64,000 nucleotides of DNA, taken from contig NZ_KB907209.1 of NCBI RefSeq assembly GCF_000381885.1, positions 222,478 to 286,477 of the forward strand, read 5' to 3'. Shown here piece by piece: positions 55,375 to 64,000 of the stretch; the stretch's first letter is position 1, and the number at the start of each line of letters is the position of its first letter. This stretch comes from Actinomadura atramentaria DSM 43919 (GTDB lineage: Bacteria; Actinomycetota; Actinomycetes; Streptosporangiales; Streptosporangiaceae). Under the pieces are notes generated by a model. That model was not told the DNA's origin. It made no database searches and saw only the letters and a program-made list of their open reading frames with translations. A program made the translations under genes and the position numbers.

Positions 55375-56481
55375 TCATGGCGCGGCGGTCGGGTCGGTGA
55401 GTACGCCCGTCCGTTGGAAGGCGCGGAGGGCGGTGAGGTATGGGTCCACGTCGATGTTCTGGGTGGTTAGCCACGTGTCCGAGTTGTAAGTGTGGGCGTA
55501 GCGTTCTGCGCCGTCGCAGATGAGGGTGACCACGCTGCCTCGTTCGCCGCGTTCGCGCATTTCGGAGATGAGCAGGGCCGCGCCCCACAGGTTCGTCCCG
55601 GTGGAACCGCCGACCGCGAGGCCCGTGACGTCGGCGGCCCAGCGCATCGCGGCGATCGACGCGGCGTCCGGGACGCGGACCATCCGGTCGATGACGCTCG
55701 GCAGGAACGACGGCTCCACGCGCGGCCGTCCGATGCCCTCGATGCGGGAGCCGCGCGCGGTGACGTCGCGGTCGCCGCGCGTGTAGGCGTCGAAGAACGC
55801 CGAGCCCTCCGGGTCCACGACGGCGACGCGGGTAGCGAAGCGGCGGTAGCGGGCGTAGCGGCCGATCGTCGCGGAGGTGCCGCCGGTGCCCGCGCCGACG
55901 ACGACCCACGCGGGCTCCGGGTAGCGCTCCAACCGCATCTGCTCGAAGATCGAATCAGCGATGTTGTTGTTGCCGCGCCAGTCCGTCGCGCGCTCGGCGT
56001 AGGTGAACTGGTCCATGAAGTGGCCGCCGCACTCGCGCGCCAGCCGGTGCGACTCGGCGTAGATCGCGGACGGGTCGTCCACCAGATGGCAGCGCCCGCC
56101 GTAGAACTCGATCAGCGCGATCTTCTCCGGGCTCGTCGAGGCGGGCATCACCGCGACGAACGGCAGCCCGAGCAGCCGCGCGAAGTACGCCTCGCTGACG
56201 GCCGTCGAACCGCTGGACGCCTCGATGATCGTCGTGTCCTCGCGAATCCAGCCGTTCGCCAGCCCGTACAGGAACAGCGACCGCGCGAGGCGGTGCTTGA
56301 GGGAGCCGGTCGGGTGGACGGACTCGTCCTTCAGATACAGGTCCACGCCCCAGGACGGCGGCAGCGGGAACACGTGCAGGTGCGTGTCGGCGCTGCGGTT
56401 CGCGTCGGCGTCCACCACGCGGACGGCCTCGGCGATCCACGCGCGCCGCTCCGGATCGCAGCGGTCCGCGGTGTTCCCCAT
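55375..56481 (-). CDS. PLP-dependent cysteine desulfhydrase/cysteine synthase-like (Cds1-like)
   Basis: 368 residues of the fold-type II PLP family. The Schiff-base Lys is in [18 protein letters not shown], the substrate loop is [12 protein letters not shown], and the phosphate loop is [24 protein letters not shown] and [19 protein letters not shown] are features of the M. tuberculosis Cds1 group, which degrades cysteine to H2S, pyruvate and ammonia. A biosynthetic role cannot be excluded. Preceded by a leaderless promoter. With CBS and MetB it adds a third sulfur amino-acid enzyme to the window. Confidence 0.85.
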   Translation of the reverse strand: MGNTADRCDPERRAWIAEAVRVVDADANRSADTHLHVFPLPPSWGVDLYLKDESVHPTGSLKHRLARSLFLYGLANGWIREDTTIIEASSGSTAVSEAYFARLLGLPFVAVMPASTSPEKIALIEFYGGRCHLVDDPSAIYAESHRLARECGGHFMDQFTYAERATDWRGNNNIADSIFEQMRLERYPEPAWVVVGAGTGGTSATIGRYARYRRFATRVAVVDPEGSAFFDAYTRGDRDVTARGSRIEGIGRPRVEPSFLPSVIDRMVRVPDAASIAAMRWAADVTGLAVGGSTGTNLWGAALLISEMRERGERGSVVTLICDGAERYAHTYNSDTWLTTQNIDVDPYLTALRAFQRTGVLTDPTAAP

Positions 56482-56494
56482 GTCCGGAAGCGTA
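56482..56494 (-). promoter_or_regulatory. Leaderless promoter of Cds1-like gene
   Basis: Minus strand TACGCT (56494-56489) is followed by seven bases and the ATG at 56481, with no ribosome site. Confidence 0.6.
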
Positions 56495-56526
56495 CTGACG
56501 TGCCCGTTCCCGGCGGAGCGCCGCCC

Positions 56527-58047
56527 TCAGTCCACGAGCGGGGCGACCGCGCGGACCGCGGCCACGGTGTCCGCCTCGGCGGCCGTCTTGTCCGGCCGGT
56601 ACCGCAGGACGCGCGCGAACCGCAGCGCCATCCCGCCCGGATAGCGGGTGCTGCGCTGGACGCCGTCGAACGCGATCTCCACGACGAGTTCGGGACGGAC
56701 CCGGACCGTCCACGCATCCTCCGACACCGCCAGCTCCCGCAGCCGCTCGGTCTGCCACGCCAGCAGCTCGTCGGTCAGGCCCTTGAACGTCTTGCCGAGC
56801 ATCACGAACCCGCCCGTCGCCGGGTCGCGCGCGCCCAGATGCAGGTTCGACAGGAAGCCGCGCCGCCGCCCGTGCCCCCACTCGGCGGCCAGGACGACCA
56901 GGTCGAGGGTGTGCCGGGGCTTCACCTTGATCCAGCCCGCGCCGCGCCGCCCCGTCGTGTACGGAGTGTCCAGCGACTTCACCAGCACGCCCTCGTGCCC
57001 GCGTTCGACGGCCTCGGCGAACATGTCGGCGGCGCGCTCGGCGTCGTCGGCGACGACGCGCGGCATCCGCAGCTCCTCCGGGGCGACGCGGGCGAGCGCG
57101 GCGTGCCGCTCCGCGCCGGGCAGGTCCAGCAGGTCGTCGCCGTCGAGGTGCAGGACGTCGAACAGGAACACCGACAGCGGCACCGGGTCCGCCGGGTTGC
57201 GCGTCGCGGTGCGGGCGGCCGTCACCTGGAACGGGTGCGGGCGGCCGTCCGGCCGGAGCGCGATCAGCTCGCCGTCCAGCACCGCGTCCCGGACGGGCAG
57301 CCGCGCGAGGACGGCCGTGACCTCCGGCAGCCGCACGGTGATCTCGTCCAGCGTGCGGGTGAACACGCGCACCTCGCCGCCGCCGACGTGGATCTGCGCG
57401 CGGATGCCGTCGAGCTTCCACTCGACGGCGGCGGGCCCGTCGATCCGGCCGAGCGCGGCGGGCAGGTCCGGCGCGGCCGCCGCGAGCATCGGCCGGACGG
57501 GCCGCCCCACCTCCAGCCGGAACGCCGCGAGCCCCGCCGCGCCGTCCGCCAGCGCGGCGGCGGCGACCGCGCCCAGCGACCCGCGCAGCATCACCGCGCG
57601 GCGCACCGCGGCGGCCGGGACCTCGGCGGCGCGCGCGATGGCGTCGGCCATGACGCCCTCCAGCGCGCCCTGGCGCAGCTCGCCGGACAGCAGCCCGGCG
57701 AGGAACCGCTGCTCGACGGCGGTGGCGCGGCCGAACAGGTCCCCGACGAGCGCGCGCCGCCGGGCGACCGCGCCCGTCCCGGCGACCGCGCCGATCACGG
57801 TGAACGCGGCGTCGACGTCGGCTACCGTCAGGACGGCGTCCGGCGCGGGCGCGGGCGGGTCGCGCAGCGCCGCGTAACCCACGCCGATCTGGCGCTGCGG
57901 CAGCTCGCCGGACAGGTACGCGACGACGACCGGGGCCTCCTCCGGCGCGGCGTCGCGCAGGCAGGCGGCGAGCGCGTCGGCCTTGGCGCGGCGCGACGAG
58001 GTGCCCGCGACCGTCGCGGACGCCTGCGCGATCTCGATGAGCAGCAC
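56527..58047 (-). CDS. ATP-dependent DNA ligase (LigB type)
   Basis: 506 residues. The N-terminal helical DNA-binding domain ([19 protein letters not shown]) is followed by the adenylation motif [13 protein letters not shown] with the nucleotidyl Lys, motif [14 protein letters not shown], motif [11 protein letters not shown] and motif [17 protein letters not shown]. The C-terminal OB domain ends [22 protein letters not shown]. This matches the non-essential archaeal-like ligase of actinobacteria; no Ku or polymerase domain is attached, so it is not the NHEJ LigD. GTG start at 58047. Confidence 0.93.
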   Translation of the reverse strand: MLLIEIAQASATVAGTSSRRAKADALAACLRDAAPEEAPVVVAYLSGELPQRQIGVGYAALRDPPAPAPDAVLTVADVDAAFTVIGAVAGTGAVARRRALVGDLFGRATAVEQRFLAGLLSGELRQGALEGVMADAIARAAEVPAAAVRRAVMLRGSLGAVAAAALADGAAGLAAFRLEVGRPVRPMLAAAAPDLPAALGRIDGPAAVEWKLDGIRAQIHVGGGEVRVFTRTLDEITVRLPEVTAVLARLPVRDAVLDGELIALRPDGRPHPFQVTAARTATRNPADPVPLSVFLFDVLHLDGDDLLDLPGAERHAALARVAPEELRMPRVVADDAERAADMFAEAVERGHEGVLVKSLDTPYTTGRRGAGWIKVKPRHTLDLVVLAAEWGHGRRRGFLSNLHLGARDPATGGFVMLGKTFKGLTDELLAWQTERLRELAVSEDAWTVRVRPELVVEIAFDGVQRSTRYPGGMALRFARVLRYRPDKTAAEADTVAAVRAVAPLVD

Positions 58048-58172
58048 GTTCCCATTGTGTCGGCGGGGTCTGACAGGACGTTCCGGCGGGGGAGGGGCGT
58101 GCGGATCGTGACCCGATTACCTTTTCGGTGGGTATGGCAATGGGAAAAACCCGGTAAGGATCGCCAAAAGGG

Positions 58173-58895
58173 GTGACGGTGGCAAAAGGACCGGGGATCG
58201 GGCCGAAACGCCCGGCCGAACGCTTCGAGCGGGTGTACTCCCCGCCCGAGCGGCCGCGCATGGCGCGCCGCCCGCGCGGCGTCGTGCTCTTCGTCGGGGC
58301 GCTGGCGTTCGTCCTGGCGGGCGGCGCGGTGTTCCTGCTGCTGCCCGGCGGGTCCCCGGGCAGACCGCCCATAACGACTCCCACCGCGACGCCCACCGCG
58401 ACGCCCACCCGGAAAGCGCCGTTCACCGCGCTGCCCGACCCGTGCAAGGCGGTCGCGCGCGGGACGCTCGACCGGCTCGTCCCGGGCGCGCGGCAGGACG
58501 CCTCGTCGTCCGGTTCGACCGACCTGACCTGCACGTTCACCGTCACCAAGAAGCACTACCGGTGGCTGCGGGTGGACGCGATGCTGTTCCCGGCGGGCGA
58601 GGCCGACGCCCGGCGCATCCTCGCGGCGTCGATCCAGGAGAAGGCCGTCCACGCGCCCGGCTCGGCGCGCGCACCGCAGCGGTTCGGGGGCCTCGGGGAC
58701 GAGGCGTTCCGGACGTTCGAGCCCGACGAGCACGGCGGCACGGTGACGGCCACGGTCGGCTTCCGCCTCCGCAACGCGGTCGTCCAGATCCGCTACAGCG
58801 AGGAGGCCCCCGGCGGCGCCGCGGACTCCGCGCGGGCGGCCTGCCTCGCGGACGCGGAGCGGGCGGCACGGGACGTTCTGGCGGGTTTTCGGTGA
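58173..58895 (+). CDS. Membrane-anchored DUF3558-like protein
   Basis: 240 residues. A basic cytoplasmic N-terminus, one membrane helix (GVVLFVGALAFVLAGGAVFLLL), a Thr/Pro-rich linker with PTATPTATPT repeats, then an extracytoplasmic domain of about 150 residues with the pattern LPDPCKAV ... DLTCTF ... LGDEAF, reminiscent of DUF3558 lipoproteins. Three Cys occur in the domain (DPCK, LTCT, AACL). Function unknown. AAAAGGGG precedes two possible GTG starts (58173, 58179). Confidence 0.72.
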   Translation: MTVAKGPGIGPKRPAERFERVYSPPERPRMARRPRGVVLFVGALAFVLAGGAVFLLLPGGSPGRPPITTPTATPTATPTRKAPFTALPDPCKAVARGTLDRLVPGARQDASSSGSTDLTCTFTVTKKHYRWLRVDAMLFPAGEADARRILAASIQEKAVHAPGSARAPQRFGGLGDEAFRTFEPDEHGGTVTATVGFRLRNAVVQIRYSEEAPGGAADSARAACLADAERAARDVLAGFR

Positions 58896-59248
58896 ACCAT
58901 TTCTGACCTCAATCGGCCGATCATGGCATATAAGAACTCTCTCGCTTCTAAGGTTGTTTCCTGTAAAGGGGAGGGAAGCGCCGGTCCGCCGCCCCGCGTC
59001 GACGGACGGTCCGGCGCACGCACGTCAGGGGAGGAGGAGTCGTCGTGGTGAGCGCGAAGCGGGCAGGAGTGTCCTGGGTGTAGATAACCCCAGGTGAAGG
59101 GGCGGGTACTCCGCCGCGGGGCCGCCGGGCGCACGAGGGCTCGGCGGCCCCGGTGCTTCCCACCGGTCCGATATATACGAAATAGTCGGGGATGTCGCCG
59201 ACGAACGGCGCGGAATGGGCGGCGCGACCCGCCGGAAAGGGAGTCAGG
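58896..59248 (+). other. Intergenic region with possible leader peptide and hairpin
   Basis: No ordinary gene. A strong ribosome-like sequence (GGGGAGGAGGAG, about 59029-59040) precedes a 12-codon reading frame, GTG at 59045 to TAG at 59083 (VVSAKRAGVSWV). A 9-bp hairpin (59118-59126 with 59143-59151) follows. This could be a leader-peptide attenuator for the phosphopantetheinyl transferase gene, or chance. A/T-rich ATATATACGAAATAG near 59171 may be that gene's own promoter. Confidence 0.3.
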
Positions 59249-59926
59249 GTGGAACCGGTTACCGTCTGGTGGGCCGCGCTCGACGCGGTTCGGCCCGAGT
59301 ACGCCGCACTCCTGGACGACGTCGAGAAAGCCCGCCGGGAACGGTATCTGCGGCCCGCCGACCGGGACCGCTTCACGCTCGGCGCGGCCCTGGTCCGGCT
59401 CACCGCCGCCGCCCGGCTCGGCGTCGAACCGGAACGCGTTCAGGTCGACCGGACCTGCCCCGACTGCGGCGCGCCGCACGGCCGCCCGCGCGTCCCGGGA
59501 CCGCTCCACCTCTCGGTTTCGCACTCCGGCGACCGCGTCGCGCTCGCCGTCTCCGCGCACGGCCCGCTCGGCGTGGACGTCGAGGCCGCCAGCGGCCGGC
59601 TCGGGGACGACCTCGCCGCGCACCTGCTCGCCCCCGGCGAGGCCGCGTCCGGCGAGGCCGAGCTGCTCGCCTACTGGACGCGCAAGGAGGCGCTGCTCAA
59701 GGCGACCGGCGACGGACTCCGCGAGCCGATGACGCGCCTGCGGGTTTCCGGTCCCACCGAAACCCCCCGGTTGCTGGAGTGGTCCGGCCGCCCCGGCCTG
59801 GCCGAGCGCTTCACCCTGCGCCGCCTCGACCCGGGCCCCGGGCACGCCGCCTGCCTGGCCCTGCTCGACCATCCCGCCGACGTGCCCGTGGAGCAGCGCG
59901 AGTTCACTCCAGCAGCCCCGCGTTGA
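59249..59926 (+). CDS. 4'-phosphopantetheinyl transferase, Sfp type
   Basis: 225 residues from the GTG at 59249 (AAAGGGAG upstream); an ATG at 59192 in the same frame has no ribosome site. Motifs are PGPLHLSVSHSGD, PLGVDVEAAS (magnesium site) and YWTRKEALLKATGDGL, the complete Sfp set. An unusual CPDCGAPHG zinc-like knuckle sits near residue 72. It activates carrier proteins of polyketide, peptide or siderophore synthases. No such synthase is in the window, so it probably serves clusters elsewhere. Confidence 0.9.
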   Translation: MEPVTVWWAALDAVRPEYAALLDDVEKARRERYLRPADRDRFTLGAALVRLTAAARLGVEPERVQVDRTCPDCGAPHGRPRVPGPLHLSVSHSGDRVALAVSAHGPLGVDVEAASGRLGDDLAAHLLAPGEAASGEAELLAYWTRKEALLKATGDGLREPMTRLRVSGPTETPRLLEWSGRPGLAERFTLRRLDPGPGHAACLALLDHPADVPVEQREFTPAAPR

Positions 59927-60863
59927 CCCAGATCCCGCGCGCCCGGCCGTCCAGGAACCCGACCTCCTCGAAGAACGCCGTGCATTTGCGGAACGCCCAC
60001 GCCATCGTCGCCCGGCGGTGCGGGCTCGCCGCCGCCGCGCGCCGCGCGACGCGCGGGTCCAGGCCCACCGCCGCGTACGCTGACGGGTGGACGACCTGCG
60101 ACGCCATCAGCTTCGTCGCGTGCGCCAGACCCGCCGCCGCGAACCTGCGGCGCGGCGCGGACGCGGTCGCGACCAGGCGCTTCAGCTCCTCGCGCGCGTA
60201 CTTGATGTGCCGCGCCTCCTCGATGACGTGGATGCGCGTGACCTGGCGGACCATCGGCTGCAACGACTCGTCCGGGAACGTCAGCCGCTGGAAGGAGTCG
60301 GTGAACTCCTCCACGACGAGCGTCCCCGCGAACTTCACCAGCGGGTCGTAGACCGTGTTGGCGAATTTGCCGAGGCCGTACTGGAGCGCGTTCGGGCGCG
60401 TCGTGCGCAGCCCGCAGGTGCGCACCATCCGGCCGAACATCACCGAGTGGCGGCACTCGTCCGCGATCTCGGTGAGCGCGTACGCGACGTGGCCGCTGTC
60501 GAAGCGCTGCCGGTAGGCGTGCTGGACGAGCGCCTGCATCAGCAGCATCTCCGACCAGATGCCGAACGACGCGATGCTGCACAGCTCCCGCCTGGTCAGC
60601 TCGACGCGCTGCCGGTGCGTCAGGCCCTCCCACAGCGGCGTCTCGTACAGCGACGCGAGGACGGGCGGCAGGTAGAAGACGTCCGGGTCCTGCGGCGCGG
60701 CCCAGTCCACGTCGGTGTCGGGGTCGAACGAGTGCTTGCGGGACGTCCGCAGCAGCCGCTCCGCGACGGTCTCGCGGTCGGTCAGGACGAGCGTGTGGTC
60801 GCCGTCCAGGCAGCGGACGACGGCCGTCTCGCGGTGGAGGCGCTCGGGGGTGGCGGTGGACAT
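59904..60863 (-). CDS. AurF-like diiron oxygenase
   Basis: 319 residues, ferritin-like fold. Iron-ligand motifs in order: EMLLMQALVQHAYRQ (Glu, His), ALTEIADECRHSVMFGRM (Glu, Glu, His), VVEEFTDSFQ (Glu) and HVIEEARHIKYAREEL (Glu, His), matching the p-aminobenzoate N-oxygenase AurF family (PF11583). Such enzymes oxidise arylamines or other small substrates. AAGGAGG ribosome site. It lies 31 bases after an SDR gene in the same direction, with another diiron-type gene upstream. Substrate unknown. Confidence 0.85.
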   Translation of the reverse strand: MSTATPERLHRETAVVRCLDGDHTLVLTDRETVAERLLRTSRKHSFDPDTDVDWAAPQDPDVFYLPPVLASLYETPLWEGLTHRQRVELTRRELCSIASFGIWSEMLLMQALVQHAYRQRFDSGHVAYALTEIADECRHSVMFGRMVRTCGLRTTRPNALQYGLGKFANTVYDPLVKFAGTLVVEEFTDSFQRLTFPDESLQPMVRQVTRIHVIEEARHIKYAREELKRLVATASAPRRRFAAAGLAHATKLMASQVVHPSAYAAVGLDPRVARRAAAASPHRRATMAWAFRKCTAFFEEVGFLDGRARGIWVNAGLLE

Positions 60864-60894
60864 GTCTGGTTCCTCCTTGCGGATGGCGCGTCCG

Positions 60895-61734
60895 CTACGG
60901 CGCGGGGGCGGGCACGCGGGCCAGCAGCCGCAGCGCGCCCGGCGTCGCCCGCGACAGGACGCGCAGCAGGCGCGCGTCCGGGCCGACGGGCACCACGGCG
61001 CGGTTGCGGACGATCGCGTCGGCGATCCGCTCCGCGACCTTCTCGGGCGGCTGCCCGAACGCCTGGACCAGCCGGTCCGCGCGGTCGTGCAGGTGTCGGG
61101 GCAGGCGCAGGTCGGCGCCGGCGAGGATGCCGGTCCGCGTCACGCCGGGGCAGACGGCCGTCACGCCGATGCGCGACGACGCCAGCTCGGCGCGCAGGCA
61201 CGCGCTGAGCGTCAGCACGGCCGCCTTGGACGTGCAGTAGGCGGGCAGGTTGCGGCTCGGGGTGAACGCCGCGATCGACGCGATGTTCACGATGTGTCCG
61301 CCGAAGTTCGGTTTCTCCGGTCTCGCGGGCAGGGCGGCGACGCGGTCGGCCATCTGCCGCCCGAACAGGCGGCAGCCGTTCACGACGCCGTACAGGTTCA
61401 CGCCGAGCGTCTTCTCCCAGACGGCGTCGGGCGTGTCGAGCAGCGGGCCGCTCGCGGCGACGCCCGCGTTGTTCACGACGATGTCCGGGACGCGGTGGTC
61501 GGCGCGGACGGTCTCGGCGAACGCGGCCATCGCGGTCGCGTCGGACACGTCCACCCGGTACGCGGCCGCCGGGCCGCCGACGAGTTCCGCGGTGCGCTCG
61601 GCGGACGGCAGGTCCAGGTCGGCGGCGACGACGCGCGCGCCGCGCTCCGCGAGGGCGAGCGCGGTCGCGCGGCCGAGGCCGCCGCCCGCGCCGGTCACCA
61701 CCGCGAGCGCCCCGTCGAACGGTCGGACGCCCAT
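60895..61734 (-). CDS. Short-chain dehydrogenase/reductase
   Basis: 279 residues. Rossmann motif VVTGAGGGLGRATALALAERGARV, NNAG motif VVNNAGVAASGPLL, and the catalytic Ser/Tyr/Lys in NIASIAAFTPSRNLPAYCTSKAAV. NAD(P) preference is suggested by AADLDLP (Asp at the end of beta2, favouring NAD). The start lies three bases downstream of the stop of the ferritin-like gene, so the two are translationally coupled. Probably acts on a product of the neighbouring diiron enzymes. Confidence 0.9.
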   Translation of the reverse strand: MGVRPFDGALAVVTGAGGGLGRATALALAERGARVVAADLDLPSAERTAELVGGPAAAYRVDVSDATAMAAFAETVRADHRVPDIVVNNAGVAASGPLLDTPDAVWEKTLGVNLYGVVNGCRLFGRQMADRVAALPARPEKPNFGGHIVNIASIAAFTPSRNLPAYCTSKAAVLTLSACLRAELASSRIGVTAVCPGVTRTGILAGADLRLPRHLHDRADRLVQAFGQPPEKVAERIADAIVRNRAVVPVGPDARLLRVLSRATPGALRLLARVPAPAP

Positions 61735-61736
61735 GC

Positions 61737-62846
61737 TCAGGACACGGCGGCTTCGGCGGCGATCACCGCGTCCACCTCGGCCTTGCGGTCGGCCTCCTCG
61801 GCGGCGAACCGCTCGGCGTCCAGGCGTTCGGCGATCTCCTCGTCGCCGCGCATGAGGGCGTCGAGGTCGGCCTTGGACGCGTCCAGCACGCCCATCTCCT
61901 CGAACGTCTCCCGGATGCGCGGGCTCCACAGGCCGATGTCCTTGACGCAGGGGACGATCCGGCTGAACAGCAGGCTCTGGAACATTCGCATGTACGGGGA
62001 GTTCTCCACCATCTCGTCCACCTCCCGCGCGTCGATCCCGAAGTTCTCCCAGATCTCGCGGCCCCGGATGCGGTCGCGCATCAGGTAGCAGCCCTCGATC
62101 ACGAACTCCTCGCGCTCCCGCATCTCGGACGCGGACAGGTCCTTGTAGTAGTCGCGCAGTGCGAGGCGGCCGAACGCGACGTGCCGCGCCTCGTCCTGCA
62201 TCACGTACGCGAGGATCTGCTTGGGCAGCGGCTTGGTCGTGACGTCGCGCATCACGCCGAACGCGGCGAGCGCCAGGCCCTCGATGAGCACCTGCATGCC
62301 GAGGTAAGGCATGTCCCAGCGGCCGTCGGTGAGGGTCTCGTTCAGCAGGTCCTGGAGCTTGGTGTTGATCGGGTAGACCATCCCGATCTTCTCTTGCAGG
62401 AAACGCGAGAACACCTCGACGTGGCGGGCCTCGTCCATCGTCTGCGTCGCGGAGTAGAACTTGGAGTCCAGGTCCGGGACGGTCTCGACGATCCGCGCCG
62501 CCGTGATCATCGCGCCCTGCTCGCCGTGGACGAACTGGCTGAACTGCCACGACACCGAGTGGCGGCGCAGCTCGCCGCGCTCGCGCTCGCTCATGCGCTC
62601 CCAGTGGCGCGTTCCGTAGACCGCGAGCGACTGGTCCGGGACGCCGAGGACGTCGTGCGGGTCGACCTCCAGGTCCCAGTCGATGCGCTTGACCGAGTCC
62701 CACTGGCGGTCCTTGCCCTTCTGGTACAGGGCGAGGAGCTTGTCGCGGCCGTCGTCGTACTCCCAGGTGAACCGGGTGTCCCCGACGAGCGGGATCTCGT
62801 GGGTCGTGGGGGAGACGGAACTGGTGTAAAGGTCTCTGGTGGACAC
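61737..62846 (-). CDS. Ferritin-like diiron protein with two DEARH motifs
   Basis: 369 residues. Four-helix-bundle iron ligands: SQFVHGEQGAMITAARIVE (Glu), QTMDEARHVEVFSRFL (Glu, His), VLIEGLALAAFGVM (Glu) and YVMQDEARHVAFGRLAL (Glu, His). The repeated DEARH gives the ExxH pairs of R2/ferritin-like oxidases. It is not an obvious ribonucleotide reductase or desaturase. GGAGG six bases before the GTG at 62846 fixes the start. First gene of an operon with the SDR and probably the AurF-like gene. A TetR operator lies 22 bases upstream. Confidence 0.85.
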   Translation of the reverse strand: MSTRDLYTSSVSPTTHEIPLVGDTRFTWEYDDGRDKLLALYQKGKDRQWDSVKRIDWDLEVDPHDVLGVPDQSLAVYGTRHWERMSERERGELRRHSVSWQFSQFVHGEQGAMITAARIVETVPDLDSKFYSATQTMDEARHVEVFSRFLQEKIGMVYPINTKLQDLLNETLTDGRWDMPYLGMQVLIEGLALAAFGVMRDVTTKPLPKQILAYVMQDEARHVAFGRLALRDYYKDLSASEMREREEFVIEGCYLMRDRIRGREIWENFGIDAREVDEMVENSPYMRMFQSLLFSRIVPCVKDIGLWSPRIRETFEEMGVLDASKADLDALMRGDEEIAERLDAERFAAEEADRKAEVDAVIAAEAAVS

Positions 62847-62867
62847 GTGGGGCCTCCAGGGGGCGGT

Positions 62868-62902
62868 TACGTACGATGTACGTCCGGCGTACATTGTACG
62901 TA
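62868..62902. promoter_or_regulatory. TetR-type operator, 15-bp inverted repeat
   Basis: TACGTACGATGTACG (62868-62882) and CGTACATTGTACGTA (62888-62902) form an inverted repeat with 14 of 15 positions matching and a 5-base centre. It sits between the divergent TetR and ferritin-like genes. TACAAT (minus) and TACATT (plus) inside it are plausible -10 elements, so repressor binding would block both promoters. Confidence 0.8.
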
Positions 62903-62951
62903 CCGTGTCACGGCCCACTTACCATGTCAACGAGAACGGAGGGAGCGGGCG

Positions 62952-63620
62952 ATGACGAGGCGCGTGACGTCCGGCACACCCGAGCCGCGGCCGGCGCTCA
63001 CCCGCGACCGCGTCGTCCGGGCCGCCGTGGACCTGATCGAGCGGGACGGGACCAGGGCGCTGTCGATGCGCGCCGTCGCCGCCGAACTCGGCGTCGCGGT
63101 GATGTCGCTCTACAACCACGTCCCCAACAAGGCGGCGCTGCTGGAGGGCGTCGCCGAGCACGTCGTCGCGGGGATGGACCTCACCGGCGACCCCGCCGAG
63201 CACTGGACCGACCGCGCCCGCGCCCTCGCGCGCGCGTTCCGCAAGACCGCGCACGACTACCCGCGCTGCATGACGATCGTCCTCACGCACAAGGTGGACG
63301 GCACGGTCGGGCTGCGGATGGCCGAGAGCGCGTTCGCCATCGCGCACGACGCCGGGTTCGACGCACCCACCGCCGTGCGCATCACCCGCGCGCTCATGGC
63401 GTACACGCTCGGCGCGCAACTGCGGGACGCGGGGATGGCCGAGGTCCTCGACCGGCATCCGGACGGGCTGTTCGCCGCGCGGGAACTCGACCCGACGCGG
63501 TTCCCGAACGTCCTCGCGGCGGGCGACGAGCTGGCGCGCAGCGACCCCGAGGGCGACTTCGAGTTCGGGCTCGACCTGCTGCTCGGCGCGGTCGACGCGC
63601 TGCCGCGTCAGGTGACGTAG
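62952..63620 (+). CDS. TetR-family regulator of the diiron operon
   Basis: 222 residues. HTH: RDRVVRAAVDLIERDGTRALSMRAVAAELGVAVMSLYNHVPNKAAL; the VMSLYNHV recognition helix and C-terminal domain are of the TetR_C_1 type. GGAGGGAG ribosome site. It is divergent from the ferritin-like gene across a 15-bp inverted repeat and so very likely represses itself and that operon. The inducer is probably the enzymes' substrate. Its 3' end overlaps the next, convergent gene by 13 bases. Confidence 0.92.
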   Translation: MTRRVTSGTPEPRPALTRDRVVRAAVDLIERDGTRALSMRAVAAELGVAVMSLYNHVPNKAALLEGVAEHVVAGMDLTGDPAEHWTDRARALARAFRKTAHDYPRCMTIVLTHKVDGTVGLRMAESAFAIAHDAGFDAPTAVRITRALMAYTLGAQLRDAGMAEVLDRHPDGLFAARELDPTRFPNVLAAGDELARSDPEGDFEFGLDLLLGAVDALPRQVT

Positions 63621-64000
63621 GGCGAGAGGCCGTTCCAGCAGAAGTCGGTCATGTAGCGGGCGGCGTCGCGGGCGCCGACCTCCGGGCGGCCGGTCTGCCA
63701 CAGGCTCAGGCGCTCGCTCGCGCCCATGATGATCTCGGTGAACGCGGCCAGGTCCGGCTCGGGGAGGCCCGCGGCGAACGTGCGCAGCACGCCCGCGATC
63801 AGCTCGCTCTGCTGGCGGCGCGTCTCCTGGATCGCGGCCGCGCCCGCGGGCGGGCCGCCGTGCGGGTCGGTCAGCAGCATCGTGAACGAGCGGCTGTGCG
63901 AGCCGACGAACTCGAAGTAGGCGGTCATACCGCGCTCCAGGATCTCGCGCGGGTCGGTGACCCCGGCCATCGCCTTCAGCGTGACCTCGTACAGCTCCGC
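63608..64000 (-). CDS. TetR-family regulator, C-terminal part (runs off window)
   Basis: The frame is open to the right edge (AELYEVTLKAMAGVTDPREIL), so the HTH domain lies outside the window. The visible 131 residues are the helical ligand domain typical of TetR regulators: MTAYFEFVGSHSRSFTMLLTDPHGG and LAAFTEIIMGASERLSLWQTGRP, ending YMTDFCWNGLSPYVT. Assignment is by resemblance to TetR C-terminal domains only. Confidence 0.7.
   Translation of the reverse strand, partial: AELYEVTLKAMAGVTDPREILERGMTAYFEFVGSHSRSFTMLLTDPHGGPPAGAAAIQETRRQQSELIAGVLRTFAAGLPEPDLAAFTEIIMGASERLSLWQTGRPEVGARDAARYMTDFCWNGLSPYVT

Overview
The window is very GC-rich DNA from a filamentous-type actinomycete. It carries mycothiol conjugate amidase, actinobacterial DUF4307 and DUF4190 proteins, a family 2 cellulose-binding protein, many GTG and TTG starts, and several leaderless promoters (TANNNT six or seven bases before the start codon). 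Thermomonosporaceae or Streptosporangiales would fit, but I cannot fix the genus from sequence alone.

Region 0-4.2 kb: a Bax-inhibitor-1 membrane protein, then a coupled three-gene signalling operon (histidine kinase, kinase-like membrane protein, LuxR-type response regulator). Region 4.3-11.1 kb: a lasso-peptide cluster in the order precursor, cyclase, RRE, leader peptidase, MauE-like membrane protein, ABC ATPase, ABC permease, with every gene after the cyclase translationally coupled to the one before. The predicted core (G1 to V19, acceptor Asp8, Cys13 and Cys18) resembles the class IV lasso peptide LP2006. The peptidase and the MauE-like protein both carry long repeat tails (period 5 and 6 residues) kept in frame by the coupling.

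Region 11.4-28.6 kb: mainly housekeeping. It holds thiolase, SGNH hydrolase, cystathionine beta-synthase, two tiny zinc-finger proteins, an HD hydrolase, an MMPL exporter, cystathionine gamma-synthase, an esterase, a MoxR ATPase/VWA operon, a FIST protein and a ROK kinase. Together with greA-DUF4307-mca at 44.7-47.2 kb it echoes the Mycobacterium tuberculosis fadA3-Rv1075c-lipU-cbs-metB-greA-mca neighbourhood, here opened by insertions. Region 28.6-37 kb: an MFS transporter, a gene-free kilobase, threonine ammonia-lyase, and a divergent catabolic-looking module (quinone oxidoreductase; TAXI-like binding protein, bicupin, zinc alcohol dehydrogenase) with a shared promoter motif. Region 37-42.9 kb: a membrane-anchored cellulose-binding protein, three tandem secreted M1 aminopeptidases and a DUF4190 protein.

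Region 43-51.9 kb: 4-hydroxyphenylpyruvate dioxygenase with a divergent Lrp regulator, greA, DUF4307, mca, F420/FMN split-barrel proteins, a GntR regulator, a site-2 protease and a TetR regulator. Region 51.9-52.4 kb: a CRISPR array of 8 repeats with no cas genes in the window. Region 52.6-64 kb: an aldo/keto reductase under a MerR-type promoter, a VOC protein, a beta-propeller-like protein, a Cds1-like PLP enzyme, an ATP-dependent DNA ligase, a phosphopantetheinyl transferase, an operon with a ferritin-like diiron protein and an SDR, an adjacent AurF-like diiron oxygenase, and two TetR regulators, one facing a near-perfect 15-bp inverted-repeat operator.

No tRNA, rRNA, insertion sequence or prophage was recognised.
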